A stretch of DNA of 64,000 nt from the NCBI GenBank assembly GCA_964469215.1, contig CAYXYB010000001.1, positions 62,001 to 126,000 of the forward strand, written 5' to 3'. The notes below the pieces were generated by a model. That model saw nothing but the letters and a program-made list of their open reading frames with translations, made no database searches and had not been told where the DNA came from. Shown one piece after another: positions 8,602 through 17,444 of this stretch. The translations under genes were made by a program, and so were the position numbers. Numbering within the stretch: the first letter of the stretch is position 1; each line of letters starts with the position of its first letter. The DNA is from SKPS01 sp964469215. Lineage in GTDB: Bacteria > Bacteroidota > Bacteroidia > Bacteroidales > SKPS01.

Positions 8602-9933
8602 ATGAAACATTTAATGTTTGCCTTCGGTATTATTACAGGGATAGTGTTCAACCTTAATGGACAAACCATCGAACTCAAATTCCCATATTTTGCAGGCACA
8701 ACATATGCCTGGTACTTGATTCAGGGAGACAAACAGGATACTATTGTGAAAGATATAATACCCCGGGATGGGTTTGTTAAACTCACTGTTCCGGAACGCC
8801 ATAAAGGATATGTTGGCATTTCCCGCTGGATACTTACCTCGAAGGAGGGCGGAGGTATGGATCTGATATTGAACGGTAAAGATTACCAGGTTATATGCCT
8901 TGAACCGGCTCCTTCACGCGAAAACATTCAGTTCATTGGAACACGAGAAAACCCGTTTCTGAACGAACAATACTACATTCAAAAGCAAATACTCATGAAG
9001 GCTGAAGCCATTCAGATGGCCCTGAACAGCTATTCAGAATCAGACACCCTTTTCCCGGTTTTCATAAAGGAGAAGGAAAACCTGAATAAGACGTTTGCAG
9101 AAAACCAGGCAGCAGTTGCACAAAGCCCCCTTTACGCAGCCCGGTTCCGGCAGATTGTGGATTTTACCCAAGGTGTCGCAGATAAGTTTTATGACTCAGA
9201 CAATGAAAGAGCATTGGCTCTTGACCGTTTCGTAACCGAACAAATGGATTGGGGAGCACTTTACACAAGCGGCCACTGGAACGGCGTGATCAGTAACTGG
9301 ATAGACATGCATATCTATGCCATTCAGGACGATGAAATTCTTCTAAAAGGCACAAGAAAAATACTCGGCCGGTTAGATGATAAAATGAGGTATACCGACT
9401 TTGCAATTCAGCTTGTTCGTGGGTTTACTAAATATAGTAAGGATGATCTGATTCTTGAACTAACCCCTGAAATAAGCCAGTCAGGAAAGCTGCTGCACAT
9501 GAACGGTGCCCTGATGGTTTTTGCAGGACTGCACAAAGGAGATAAAGCCGCAATGCCCTCAGGATTGACCAACACAAAAAATTTCTATAAAAATGGTGCA
9601 GTGATCTTCTTCTATGAATCAGACTGTGGCAATTGTACGCAGGTTAAAAAACATCTTATTATGGATTATCCCGTGCTATCAAAATATGGGATACGGGTTA
9701 TCAGCATTTCAGCCGATACTGATTCCACAAAGAACAGTTCAACACTTCAGGAACTCCCCTGGCCCGATAAAATCAGTGATTATCTGAATGGAGCAAATGG
9801 TGAGAATTATTTAACCTGGGGAGTTCTGGGCACACCCACCCTCTTCCTTGTTGACAAAACAGGGACTGTAATTGGAAGGTATGTTTCTCTGACACTTGAA
9901 GATATCCTTAAAGAACTAGGTATTAAAAATTAA
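8602..9933 (+). CDS. Exported thioredoxin-like (TlpA/AhpC-TSA family) protein
   Basis: A 443-residue protein with an N-terminal signal peptide (cleavage near LNGQ, about residue 20). An all-helical or mixed N-terminal domain of about 300 residues follows, with a C-terminal thioredoxin fold from about residue 320. The redox motif is CGNC at residues 342-345, preceded by the beta-strand VIFFYESD. The cis-proline loop is GTPTLF near residue 413. The layout matches Bacteroidota periplasmic proteins with a DUF4369/DUF5106-like N-terminus and TlpA-like C-terminus, which act as thiol-disulfide oxidoreductases; the exact substrate is unknown. It starts a co-directional group with two nitroreductase-family genes (25-bp and 20-bp gaps), suggesting a shared envelope redox role. 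Confidence 0.82.
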   Translation: MKHLMFAFGIITGIVFNLNGQTIELKFPYFAGTTYAWYLIQGDKQDTIVKDIIPRDGFVKLTVPERHKGYVGISRWILTSKEGGGMDLILNGKDYQVICLEPAPSRENIQFIGTRENPFLNEQYYIQKQILMKAEAIQMALNSYSESDTLFPVFIKEKENLNKTFAENQAAVAQSPLYAARFRQIVDFTQGVADKFYDSDNERALALDRFVTEQMDWGALYTSGHWNGVISNWIDMHIYAIQDDEILLKGTRKILGRLDDKMRYTDFAIQLVRGFTKYSKDDLILELTPEISQSGKLLHMNGALMVFAGLHKGDKAAMPSGLTNTKNFYKNGAVIFFYESDCGNCTQVKKHLIMDYPVLSKYGIRVISISADTDSTKNSSTLQELPWPDKISDYLNGANGENYLTWGVLGTPTLFLVDKTGTVIGRYVSLTLEDILKELGIKN

Positions 9934-9958
9934 TCTGTTTCACAAATAAAATTTTAGA

Positions 9959-10606
9959 ATGAAAAAAATCTGCTTAGTTTTAATATCAATCACATTATTT
10001 ACAGGGTTTGCAAACTCCCAGACACTGCCTGTGATTACCCTTGACACTGTGGACTACTCACAGGGAAGTTCGGTGATGGAGGCTTTAAAAGTTCGGGCAT
10101 CTGCCACCGGTTTTGATACAACCATGATAACTTCACAGGAACTCTCAGCACTTCTCTGGGCAGCCAACGGTGTCAACAGACCTGAGTCAGGTAAACGTAC
10201 GGCACCATCAGCAACCAATTCACAGGATATAGACATCTATGTCTGCACCTCTGATGGGATCTGGTTTTACGATCACAAACTACACATATTGGTTCCCGTT
10301 GTGCCGGGTGATTATCATAAAGAAGTTGCAGGCAGACAAGCCTGGACGGCTGATGCACCGCTATTTCTGTTGCTAGTATCTGATATCTCAAGGTTTTCGC
10401 ATGGCAACGACTCAACCAAACTTATAAGGGCAGCCATGGATGCCGGAATCGTTGCCCAGAATATTTCGTTGTACTGCGCTGCCGTCGGTCTTGAAACACG
10501 CATCAGAGCCAGTATGGAACGTGACCTCCTACATAAATTGTTAAAGCTTTCTCCTTCACAATACCTTCTTCTGAATAATCCCGTTGGTTACAAAAAAAAA
10601 GATTAA
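9959..10606 (+). CDS. Exported SagB/ThcOx-type nitroreductase family protein
   Basis: A 215-residue protein with a clear signal peptide (cleavage near FANSQ, about residue 20). The body matches the nitroreductase/SagB fold: ELSALLWAANGVNR near residues 62-75, RTAPSA near 80-85, IDIYV and a C-terminal GLETRIRASM segment. Family members bind FMN and reduce nitro, quinone or related substrates, or oxidise azolines in peptide maturation. No YcaO or radical-SAM partners are nearby, so peptide maturation is not supported. An exported flavin enzyme would need a periplasmic electron source; the neighbouring thioredoxin-like protein is a possible partner (inference). Confidence 0.8.
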   Translation: MKKICLVLISITLFTGFANSQTLPVITLDTVDYSQGSSVMEALKVRASATGFDTTMITSQELSALLWAANGVNRPESGKRTAPSATNSQDIDIYVCTSDGIWFYDHKLHILVPVVPGDYHKEVAGRQAWTADAPLFLLLVSDISRFSHGNDSTKLIRAAMDAGIVAQNISLYCAAVGLETRIRASMERDLLHKLLKLSPSQYLLLNNPVGYKKKD

Positions 10607-10626
10607 GAGATTAACTTTACCAAATT

Positions 10627-11166
10627 ATGATTAATCGCACTACTATTGAAGCCATTGAAAAACGAAGAAGCATCAGGAAATATGATAGTTCCAGGCCTGT
10701 TGAAAGGGTCAAACTCAATGGCTTGATCAGAGCCGCCATGTATGCTCCCTCCGCCCGCAACCTCCAGCCATGGCATTTTGTGGTTGTAACTTCACGAGAT
10801 ATCCTTGACAGGATCCCCGGTATCCACCCTTACTCTGCCATGTTGAGTGAAGCTACCGCTGCTATCCTTGTTTGCGGCGACAGAGAAAAAGAGCCAAACG
10901 ATTTTTACCTGGTGCAGAACGGCTCTGCAGCCACACAAAACATACTCCTGGAAGCTTATGCCATGGGTCTGGGCACTGTCTGGCTGGGAGTTTTCGGCCG
11001 TAAGGAACGGATGCACGTGCTGTCAGAGCTTTTAAATCTGCCCTATACTGTTGTGCCAATATCCCTGATAGCAGTGGGATACCCTGCAGAAGAAAAACCT
11101 GTCCCCGAAAGGTTTCAACCCTCACTTATCCATGATGACCGGTTCGGTAAACCCTGGGTAGAATGA
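10627..11166 (+). CDS. Cytoplasmic nitroreductase family protein
   Basis: A 179-residue FMN-binding nitroreductase-fold protein without a signal peptide. The flavin phosphate-binding RRSIRKYDS is at residues 13-21, and SARNLQPWHF follows near 45-54. The central helix contains AATQNILLEAYAMGLGTVWLG, and the C-terminus carries the VGYPAEEKPVPER motif. Typical members are NAD(P)H-dependent dimeric oxidoreductases with broad nitroaromatic or quinone specificity; the natural substrate cannot be told from sequence. It follows the exported paralogue by 20 bp and is probably cotranscribed with it. Confidence 0.88.
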   Translation: MINRTTIEAIEKRRSIRKYDSSRPVERVKLNGLIRAAMYAPSARNLQPWHFVVVTSRDILDRIPGIHPYSAMLSEATAAILVCGDREKEPNDFYLVQNGSAATQNILLEAYAMGLGTVWLGVFGRKERMHVLSELLNLPYTVVPISLIAVGYPAEEKPVPERFQPSLIHDDRFGKPWVE

Positions 11167-11201
11167 TCATGATTCATTTATTCTACAGTGAATTTGCTAA
11201 A

Positions 11202-11261
11202 CTCTGCGACTTTGCGGCTTTGCGAGAAAAAAATATCTCGCCAAGTCGCGAATACGCAAAG
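11202..11261. terminator. Long imperfect hairpin between convergent genes
   Basis: Arms 11202-11227 and 11236-11261 are complementary at 20 of 26 positions with an 8-nt A-rich loop. The stem is made of CTTTGCG/GCGAC-like words typical of dispersed Bacteroidota intergenic repeats, and a partial extra copy of the first word occurs near 11275-11287. It lies between convergent transcription units, so it probably acts as a bidirectional terminator or is a REP-like element. Confidence 0.6.
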
Positions 11262-11316
11262 AAATTGAAGTTGAACTCTGCGACTTGAAATCTTTCAAAT
11301 TAATTAATAAAGTAAA

Positions 11317-13077
11317 CTACTTTCCTATTACAAATTTCCGTACTGCTGTACCTGCTGTTGTTTTAACCGAGATCAGATAGATCCCTGCCGGTAAAGCCCG
11401 AATATCAAGTGTGTGCTGTGGTGAATCATTAAAACATTCCTTCTGTATAAGCATTTCGCTGCCGGATATATTGTGTATAACTACCTCTATAGGCTTACCA
11501 ACCCCTGAGGATTCAATGTTAATGAAGTCGAACGCAGGATTTGGATACAACCTGAAATCATTGCTTTTCAGTGAATTATTTTCTATGAAAATTGTCTTTG
11601 ATAAATAAATATTCATCCCGGACATGGTTGTGTTCTGAAGAGATAATTCTATTATCGTTTCTGAACTCTCCAGTCCTGGTACCTCAGCAACCAGCCTGTA
11701 TTTCCCGTAAGGGATCCCTTGCATGAAATAATCTCCGGCTAAGCCGGAATATGTAAAAGCAACCGGCTTTGAGGTAACATAATCAAGCAGAAGAATCAGA
11801 GCATCAGCATCAGGTTTGTCAATGCTATACCATACATTGCCGTTCACAACGCAGGTGCCTGATCCGGCATCATCCTTTTTTACTAATGATATATCAAGAT
11901 TGGTAATATCATTATGCAGTGATACCAAAGCGGCTTTCTTCCAGAATATTGTGTTTCCTGTATATGTCGGAATTATCGTTGAGGCATTGGTAGTATCAGG
12001 AAAAGCTCTGAGAAGATAATTATGTTCAATTCGCTGTGCGAAAAAGTAAAACCCGGGAGAAATAACCTCTACATCATCCAGAATTGCATAACCGGAGTCT
12101 TTACCAACCGGATTGATTAGTTGTACCTTGCCACCATCCAAAGGTATTCCGTCATAAAATAACTGCCCCCACATATCGTAATAGTCCGGAATTGTGATTG
12201 TTTTACATAAGGTATCATATAACCCGCCTGCATATCCGGTTTTTAAGCAGGTCAAAAACTGACCTGATTGTGAGTATTGGTGTACAGGGTTGATTACCTG
12301 GGATATATTGCCATCCCCGAATGACCATAAATATTGGTTCAGCCATACATTTGAATTAGACTCGTCTGTGAAACGTACTATCCTGGGCGAAACTGCAAAA
12401 GAGTCTATCACTGCTGAAAAGTCAGCATTAACAGAAGCCCCTTGAATAATAGAAACAACATCGTAACTTGTATTGGTACAGCTGGAAGCGGTATCTGTTA
12501 CAGTAAGGCACACCAGGTAGGCTCCAGGCCCCATGTAATGCTTTACCGGATTCTGCAATCCCGAAACTGTGCCATCTCCAAATGACCACAAATAGGTAAG
12601 TCCATTTCCTGTTGATGAATCCTGAAAATGTATAATTAAAGGATTAGCTGTGTCTGAAAACCATTTGAAACCCGATTTACATTGACCCAGTGCCACGGTA
12701 TGACAAATACCGAGGAATAGAAAAACAGTATCATTTCCTGCTGCTGTAAAAGTATCCGGGAATTCAACTGTATTTGAGTTGCAATCGTTGATCCTGAAAG
12801 TGTAAACATTAACAGTTGAATCAGCGATAATATAGTTCTGTGTTATGACCTCCCCACTAGCTGAGGTTGTAAACTGCTGTTGATGAATTGACTGATTGAA
12901 AGTAAGGCTGAAAAGTTCAAATTCCACTGCCTTGCCTGTAACAGGCTGAAATGTTACCTGATCATATACAATTGCAATAAACCTTATTACAGCGCCATCC
13001 ATCGAAAGGCTGCATAAAATCAGAAATAAAACAAGAATTGTTTGTTTCATTCCCTTCTTATTGATGTTAGTATTCAT
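11317..13077 (-). CDS. PKD-domain secreted protein with T9SS sorting domain
   Basis: A 586-residue secreted protein. The N-terminal hydrophobic segment (about residues 11-28) is a signal peptide; an in-frame ATG at 13050 (KQTILVLFLI follows) is an alternative start. Two PKD domains lie at about 135-210 and 214-295, each with the WSFGDG signature. A region resembling a carboxypeptidase-regulatory-like fold comes next, then a C-terminal T9SS type A sorting domain (YPNPA near residue 510, ending KFVIGK). It is probably a surface adhesin or structural protein. It is last in a same-strand array of PKD protein, sigma factor and beta-barrel anti-sigma-like protein, 22 bp after the latter. It shares its overall plan with the protein at 15198-17051. 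Confidence 0.85.
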   Translation of the reverse strand: MNTNINKKGMKQTILVLFLILCSLSMDGAVIRFIAIVYDQVTFQPVTGKAVEFELFSLTFNQSIHQQQFTTSASGEVITQNYIIADSTVNVYTFRINDCNSNTVEFPDTFTAAGNDTVFLFLGICHTVALGQCKSGFKWFSDTANPLIIHFQDSSTGNGLTYLWSFGDGTVSGLQNPVKHYMGPGAYLVCLTVTDTASSCTNTSYDVVSIIQGASVNADFSAVIDSFAVSPRIVRFTDESNSNVWLNQYLWSFGDGNISQVINPVHQYSQSGQFLTCLKTGYAGGLYDTLCKTITIPDYYDMWGQLFYDGIPLDGGKVQLINPVGKDSGYAILDDVEVISPGFYFFAQRIEHNYLLRAFPDTTNASTIIPTYTGNTIFWKKAALVSLHNDITNLDISLVKKDDAGSGTCVVNGNVWYSIDKPDADALILLLDYVTSKPVAFTYSGLAGDYFMQGIPYGKYRLVAEVPGLESSETIIELSLQNTTMSGMNIYLSKTIFIENNSLKSNDFRLYPNPAFDFINIESSGVGKPIEVVIHNISGSEMLIQKECFNDSPQHTLDIRALPAGIYLISVKTTAGTAVRKFVIGK

Positions 13078-13099
13078 TTTTATTGATTTTTATTGATTT

Positions 13100-14593
13100 T
13101 TATAGATATAAACCAATTGCTGCCCCTATAACCCATAATGAAGGTTTCACATTTGAATCGGTTTTGTAATACCATCTGTCAATCGGTTTACGGAACGATG
13201 CTGATCCCTCTGCATACCAGTTTAGGTTTGGCTCGTAACGAACATTGATACCGGCCTGGTACTGCCAGAAACGCTTGTTGGTTACGACTGCCTCTTTCGA
13301 TATTTCCAATAGCTCTCCCTTATCAGGTATCACAGGGGGTGATTCCCTGTCATAGATCATTCTGTTATAAATTATGCCGGATTGAGCTGTAAAAGAAACT
13401 TTTCTATAATGTAATATTTCGTAACCGGCAAGTAACGGAACAGATAAGTAAGTTATCCTGTAATCATTATTCCCGCTTGTAATCACCAGAGTAGTATCTA
13501 TAACAGGCTTTGTGGCGGTAATCATACCTGATGCTGTATAACCCGCAATTGTTGAATCAATAGGATTATAAACCGGCATAAAGTCTACCCCGGTTACATA
13601 AGGGTAAAGTCCTGTTGTGTCTGTTTTTAATAATAATGCATTCCATGGATTCTTATGGGTAAAAGAGATCATTCCAACACCGGTTGTAATGCTGTAACGT
13701 TGATAATGCGATCTCAAAATCAAGGTACCCTCAGGACTGTATTGCATTTTGGCAGGTAAAGGTCTGGCTGCATTATAATATTGTAACCCGGCTTGTAACC
13801 CAATACTATACCTGATACCATGAATGAAATCTATCTTTCTCCTTTGTTCAGTGACAGAAGACTTGCTATAATCCGGTTCTGTTGCATCCGGTTCTTTCTG
13901 CCTGTTTTCTTCCTTATTTTCCTCTTCTGTTACTTCACCTTTAGTTTCACGTTTTTCAGGTATCTGAATTTCCGGAGCATTTACATGTAATTCATTTGAT
14001 TGCTCTGTGACTTTGATCACCTCTTTTTCTTCTGTTGATATTTGTTTGCTGTGATCAGGTATGTATTCAGGTTCCAATGGTTTTTCTGTAGCCACTGATT
14101 CGACTTCGGGTTTGTATTCTATTTGATATACAGTATTCTGATTATTCTTAACTGCCAAAGGTTTACTGATAACCTGGTTGCCTCCTGAAGCTTTTTTAAA
14201 AGTCTTTATCCTGTTATCTCCATCGTTACTGTTAATTAAAAGTTCTTTTGGTTCATCATTAAATATGATCTCCTCACCGGCTTCTGCAATTACCGGTTCC
14301 GTGGAATATTCTGAAATCGTGTTTTTTACAGGAGCCGAGGCTATTTCCGGCTTTGTGGTGACAGGTAATTCCTTCAGCAGATACAACCAGATGAATAATA
14401 ATCCGATGAAAAACAATAATGATGATATCAGCCAAAGCATAATCTTACCTGTTCTTCGGCTCTTTTTAACCAATGGTTTAGCAGATGGAATCACCTTTGC
14501 TGCAATCTCGTTCCATAGGTGTGCCGGTGGAGCTTTTCGGTACTCCCCCAACCCTTTTTTAAACAGAATGTCAGTTTCGTTTTCCATATTCAT
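13100..14593 (-). CDS. Putative dual membrane-spanning anti-sigma factor (cytoplasmic domain, TM helix, linker, outer-membrane beta-barrel)
   Basis: A 497-residue protein with an unusual layout. Residues 1-50 form a cytoplasmic segment (KKGLGEYRKAPPAHLWNEI, a short anti-sigma-like helix region). Residues 51-73 are a transmembrane helix (IMLWLISSLLFFIGLLFIWL), preceded by KKSRR so the N-terminus should face the cytoplasm. Residues about 80-250 are a Glu/Lys/Pro-rich low-complexity linker long enough to cross the periplasm. Residues about 260-497 are a PorT/OMP_b-brl type beta-barrel with alternating aromatic strands, ending IGAAIGLYL. The gene lies 15 bp after an ECF sigma factor gene. The same architecture and gene order define the Dma anti-sigma/Das sigma pairs described in Bacteroides thetaiotaomicron, where they control vesiculation. 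The role here is inferred. Confidence 0.75.
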   Translation of the reverse strand: MNMENETDILFKKGLGEYRKAPPAHLWNEIAAKVIPSAKPLVKKSRRTGKIMLWLISSLLFFIGLLFIWLYLLKELPVTTKPEIASAPVKNTISEYSTEPVIAEAGEEIIFNDEPKELLINSNDGDNRIKTFKKASGGNQVISKPLAVKNNQNTVYQIEYKPEVESVATEKPLEPEYIPDHSKQISTEEKEVIKVTEQSNELHVNAPEIQIPEKRETKGEVTEEENKEENRQKEPDATEPDYSKSSVTEQRRKIDFIHGIRYSIGLQAGLQYYNAARPLPAKMQYSPEGTLILRSHYQRYSITTGVGMISFTHKNPWNALLLKTDTTGLYPYVTGVDFMPVYNPIDSTIAGYTASGMITATKPVIDTTLVITSGNNDYRITYLSVPLLAGYEILHYRKVSFTAQSGIIYNRMIYDRESPPVIPDKGELLEISKEAVVTNKRFWQYQAGINVRYEPNLNWYAEGSASFRKPIDRWYYKTDSNVKPSLWVIGAAIGLYL

Positions 14594-14608
14594 TGCAGAT
14601 ATCTCTTG

Positions 14609-15178
14609 TTATTTATATTTTTTTTCGAAAAGCTCCTGATGAGGTTCCATCTCTACTACCAATCTTTGTAAAGCTGTTCTTGCACGGTTCAGTTGCGACC
14701 TTGAATTGCTTTCGGTACAACCAAGCAATTTCGAAATCTCTTTATGGCTATATCCTTCAATTGCATAAAGGTTAAAAACCGTTCTGAAACCGGGCGGAAG
14801 TTTTTTAAGCAATTCCAGCAGATGATCGGAATGGATATTGTTTAGAACGTCTGCTGCATTTGTGTTTACAAGATTATTTGCTACCTCAATGCCATCTTCC
14901 AGTTTATCGAACCGGTAATACTTCTTCAGATGATTCAGGGCGGTAGTTACAAAAACCCTCTTCAGCCAACCCTCGAAAGCTCCTTTCCCTTCATAGCTGC
15001 CAATAGCCTCAAATGCTCTTATGAAACCCTCCTGCATCAGGTCTTCTGCCATCATTTTATTATGGGCATACCTCAGACAAATAACCCACATCTCCGGAGC
15101 AAATCTGTGATAGAATTGCTCCATAAGATGTGGATCCCGGTCTGTACAACCCTTTATCAACTCTGGCAGGGAAGGCAT
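14609..15178 (-). CDS. ECF-type RNA polymerase sigma-70 factor
   Basis: A 189-residue ECF sigma factor. Region 2 (about residues 20-90) contains the core-binding and -10 recognition helices, with MMAEDLMQEGFIRAFEAI. Region 4 (about 125-180) contains the helix-turn-helix GYSHKEISKLLGCTESNSRS. There is no region 1.1 or 3. It is located 19 bp downstream of a PKD/T9SS protein gene and 15 bp upstream of the membrane-spanning beta-barrel protein that is its likely anti-sigma factor. The expected regulon (autoregulation plus envelope genes, perhaps the flanking PKD genes) is inference. Confidence 0.93.
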   Translation of the reverse strand: MPSLPELIKGCTDRDPHLMEQFYHRFAPEMWVICLRYAHNKMMAEDLMQEGFIRAFEAIGSYEGKGAFEGWLKRVFVTTALNHLKKYYRFDKLEDGIEVANNLVNTNAADVLNNIHSDHLLELLKKLPPGFRTVFNLYAIEGYSHKEISKLLGCTESNSRSQLNRARTALQRLVVEMEPHQELFEKKYK

Positions 15179-15197
15179 TAGCCGGTGTTTAATCAGA

Positions 15198-17051
15198 TCA
15201 TCTTTTTACCAGTCTTCTTATTGCTCTGTCACCCCCGGGGGTGGTAATGACCAAAATATGGGTTCCGCTGACCATTCTGCCGGTATCTATTGCTATTACT
15301 GATGAACCGGCATCTGTAGATTTATACTCTGAGATAATGGCTTTCCCTACCAAATCAAAAATTTCAATATGAATTGTGGTGCTCTTCTCAACCTTTACAG
15401 GAATAAAACATGCTTCTGAAACAGGGTTTGGATAAATTTCTCCGACAATTCCATTCAATGAATTGTCTGTTTCAGAAATGAAAGATATTATGTTGATTCC
15501 TACAACAATTTTTATTGCATCAGTGCTTGGGTTGTTGGCATCAATGGTAACAATAACCGGATTGGTGGTTTTGTTAAGAACCTCAGCATAAACTTTATAT
15601 GTTCCATACGGTATGTTGTTGAAACCAAATATTCCGTTTGCATCTGACCAGGTGACTGCCATAGGTTCATCTCCGTTATTGACATCAAGCAATAAAACCT
15701 GTACCCCTTCAATCGGATCTCCGGGCCCTTTGTTTGCACCTTGTGATATCAAACCTCCCACAAATCCCGGCCCTCCGGGGTTTACCCCCTGAATATAGTC
15801 TATGGACGCCTGGGTAAATGCATTTGGAAGGACATTGATAAATGTTGCCTGATTCCAGAACAACGAAGAGAGGTGATAAGTGGGCATATTGGAAGCATAT
15901 AAAGGATTGGCCGGTAACATTGCAGCCTTTACCAGATAAGCACCGGGAGTGATGTTGGGGAAATAATAGGTTGTAATTCCTGATGAATCAATACTGATAG
16001 TAGTGTCAACTGCTGTTAAAACACCAAGTAACGGATTGGCATCAATAAGATAAACAACAGAAGAGCCTGCAGGAGCATTGTTGGATGTTAACATGCCATA
16101 CAGGAAACCTGTGTTTGGTGGCGCAGAACCTACTGTGACAGTTGCACACCATGTATTCTGACATTCGAGCATATTGGTTACAGTGTTGGTAACAACTATT
16201 GTCAGGCATACGTTATAGGTTCCCTGTTGTGGATACTGATGGGTTATTGCTGACATGTTTGTTGTTGTCAGAGTGGTGCTGTCACCAAAATCCCATACAT
16301 AACTTACAGTATAAATAGCAGGCAAATAAGTGCTGACAGAAGTATTTACAAAAGAAGCATTTACTGTTCCAGGGGATGTATAAGCGCTAAATCCTGCCGT
16401 ACAATTACCCTGGGCTGAACCAGTAACAACAATCTGCTGGCAATAAGAATTTGCACAATTTGCACCATCTGTTATGGTAAGGCATACATTATAAGAACCG
16501 CTTTGCGTGTAGGTGTGTGTGGGATTCTGAATATTACTTACTGCGCTGTCGCCAAAAGTCCAGAACCAGGAACTAATTGTATTTCCCGTTGAAGGGGATG
16601 AAAGGTCAGTAAACGAAACATTTAGTGAATTTGGCGATGCCAGTGAAGTAAAAAAAGCATTGCAGGATGGTGGGAGTTGATTGCTGTCACAGATGTTGAA
16701 ATTTAATGATGGCAGACCTGCCGGTGAATTGTACAATGTGGACTGGTAATGCGGCGTATTTATACAGTCAAACACCCAAACAGTTACCATTGCAGAAACA
16801 GCCCCGGCTGGCAACATAACACTATCAACATAGTACCCATTTGGCATTGTTGTTACTACACTTGTATAGTTAAATGGCAATAAAACCCCGAAAACGCTAT
16901 CAACAATGATGTTAACCGTTTTTCCTGCCATGGGTTGATTGTTAAGGTTATTAACATACCCGTGAATATTAAGAGGAATCTGTGCATTAAGTGCTGAAAT
17001 AGAACATAGTACAGCTAATAAAATAAAGACCCTGCGTAATTTTGTTTTCAT
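15198..17051 (-). CDS. PKD-domain secreted protein with T9SS sorting domain
   Basis: A 617-residue protein. The signal peptide spans about residues 1-23 (ISALNAQ). A carboxypeptidase-regulatory-like domain follows (about 28-125), then PKD 1 (130-212, WTFGDS at 164-169) and PKD 2 (about 217-310, WDFGDS). A second regulatory-like domain (about 430-515) and a C-terminal T9SS type A sorting domain (YPNPVSEACF, ending RRLVKR) complete it. Cysteines recur around both PKD domains and could form disulfides after export. It is first in the four-gene minus-strand array that includes the sigma/anti-sigma pair, and is a distant paralogue of the last gene of that array. Probably a surface adhesin or matrix protein. 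Confidence 0.86.
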   Translation of the reverse strand: MKTKLRRVFILLAVLCSISALNAQIPLNIHGYVNNLNNQPMAGKTVNIIVDSVFGVLLPFNYTSVVTTMPNGYYVDSVMLPAGAVSAMVTVWVFDCINTPHYQSTLYNSPAGLPSLNFNICDSNQLPPSCNAFFTSLASPNSLNVSFTDLSSPSTGNTISSWFWTFGDSAVSNIQNPTHTYTQSGSYNVCLTITDGANCANSYCQQIVVTGSAQGNCTAGFSAYTSPGTVNASFVNTSVSTYLPAIYTVSYVWDFGDSTTLTTTNMSAITHQYPQQGTYNVCLTIVVTNTVTNMLECQNTWCATVTVGSAPPNTGFLYGMLTSNNAPAGSSVVYLIDANPLLGVLTAVDTTISIDSSGITTYYFPNITPGAYLVKAAMLPANPLYASNMPTYHLSSLFWNQATFINVLPNAFTQASIDYIQGVNPGGPGFVGGLISQGANKGPGDPIEGVQVLLLDVNNGDEPMAVTWSDANGIFGFNNIPYGTYKVYAEVLNKTTNPVIVTIDANNPSTDAIKIVVGINIISFISETDNSLNGIVGEIYPNPVSEACFIPVKVEKSTTIHIEIFDLVGKAIISEYKSTDAGSSVIAIDTGRMVSGTHILVITTPGGDRAIRRLVKR

Positions 17052-17444
17052 GCTGAAATGTTTTTTTGATTAAAGGATTTTTAATATAACCGGTTTAATA
17101 CTAAGACAAGGGCTTAGCTTCATTCGTTGCACCATCAACAAAATTATAATATTTTTATTAATATCATCTTTGAGGTGCTTTGTGTTCGATCTGTTCAAAA
17201 TTGATTTGCTATTGAAGGACTTAGTTCATTAATAATCACTTATATATCTATAACTTAATACTTCTAAGTGATCTGAGTGTTTCAGTGGTTTAATGAAACC
17301 TGGCCATTGCTCCAATATACCTACCTTTGTACCCTAAAAAAAACCACAACAGATAATATTTGTTTTTTGGTAAAACTATAATCATAATTATTATAAATTG
17401 AAATATTATCCTATTGAAATCACCAAAGATATCAAACAAACAAC
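17052..17444. other. 393-bp divergent intergenic region between the PKD/sigma locus and rnr
   Basis: AT-rich with no ORF of note. On the plus strand, TACCTTTG at 17322-17329 fits a TAnnTTTG -7 box for rnr, leaving a 5' UTR of about 110 nt; the -33 element is not obvious. The minus-strand promoter of the PKD/sigma operon must also lie here, but I cannot single out a convincing element. Confidence 0.5.
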
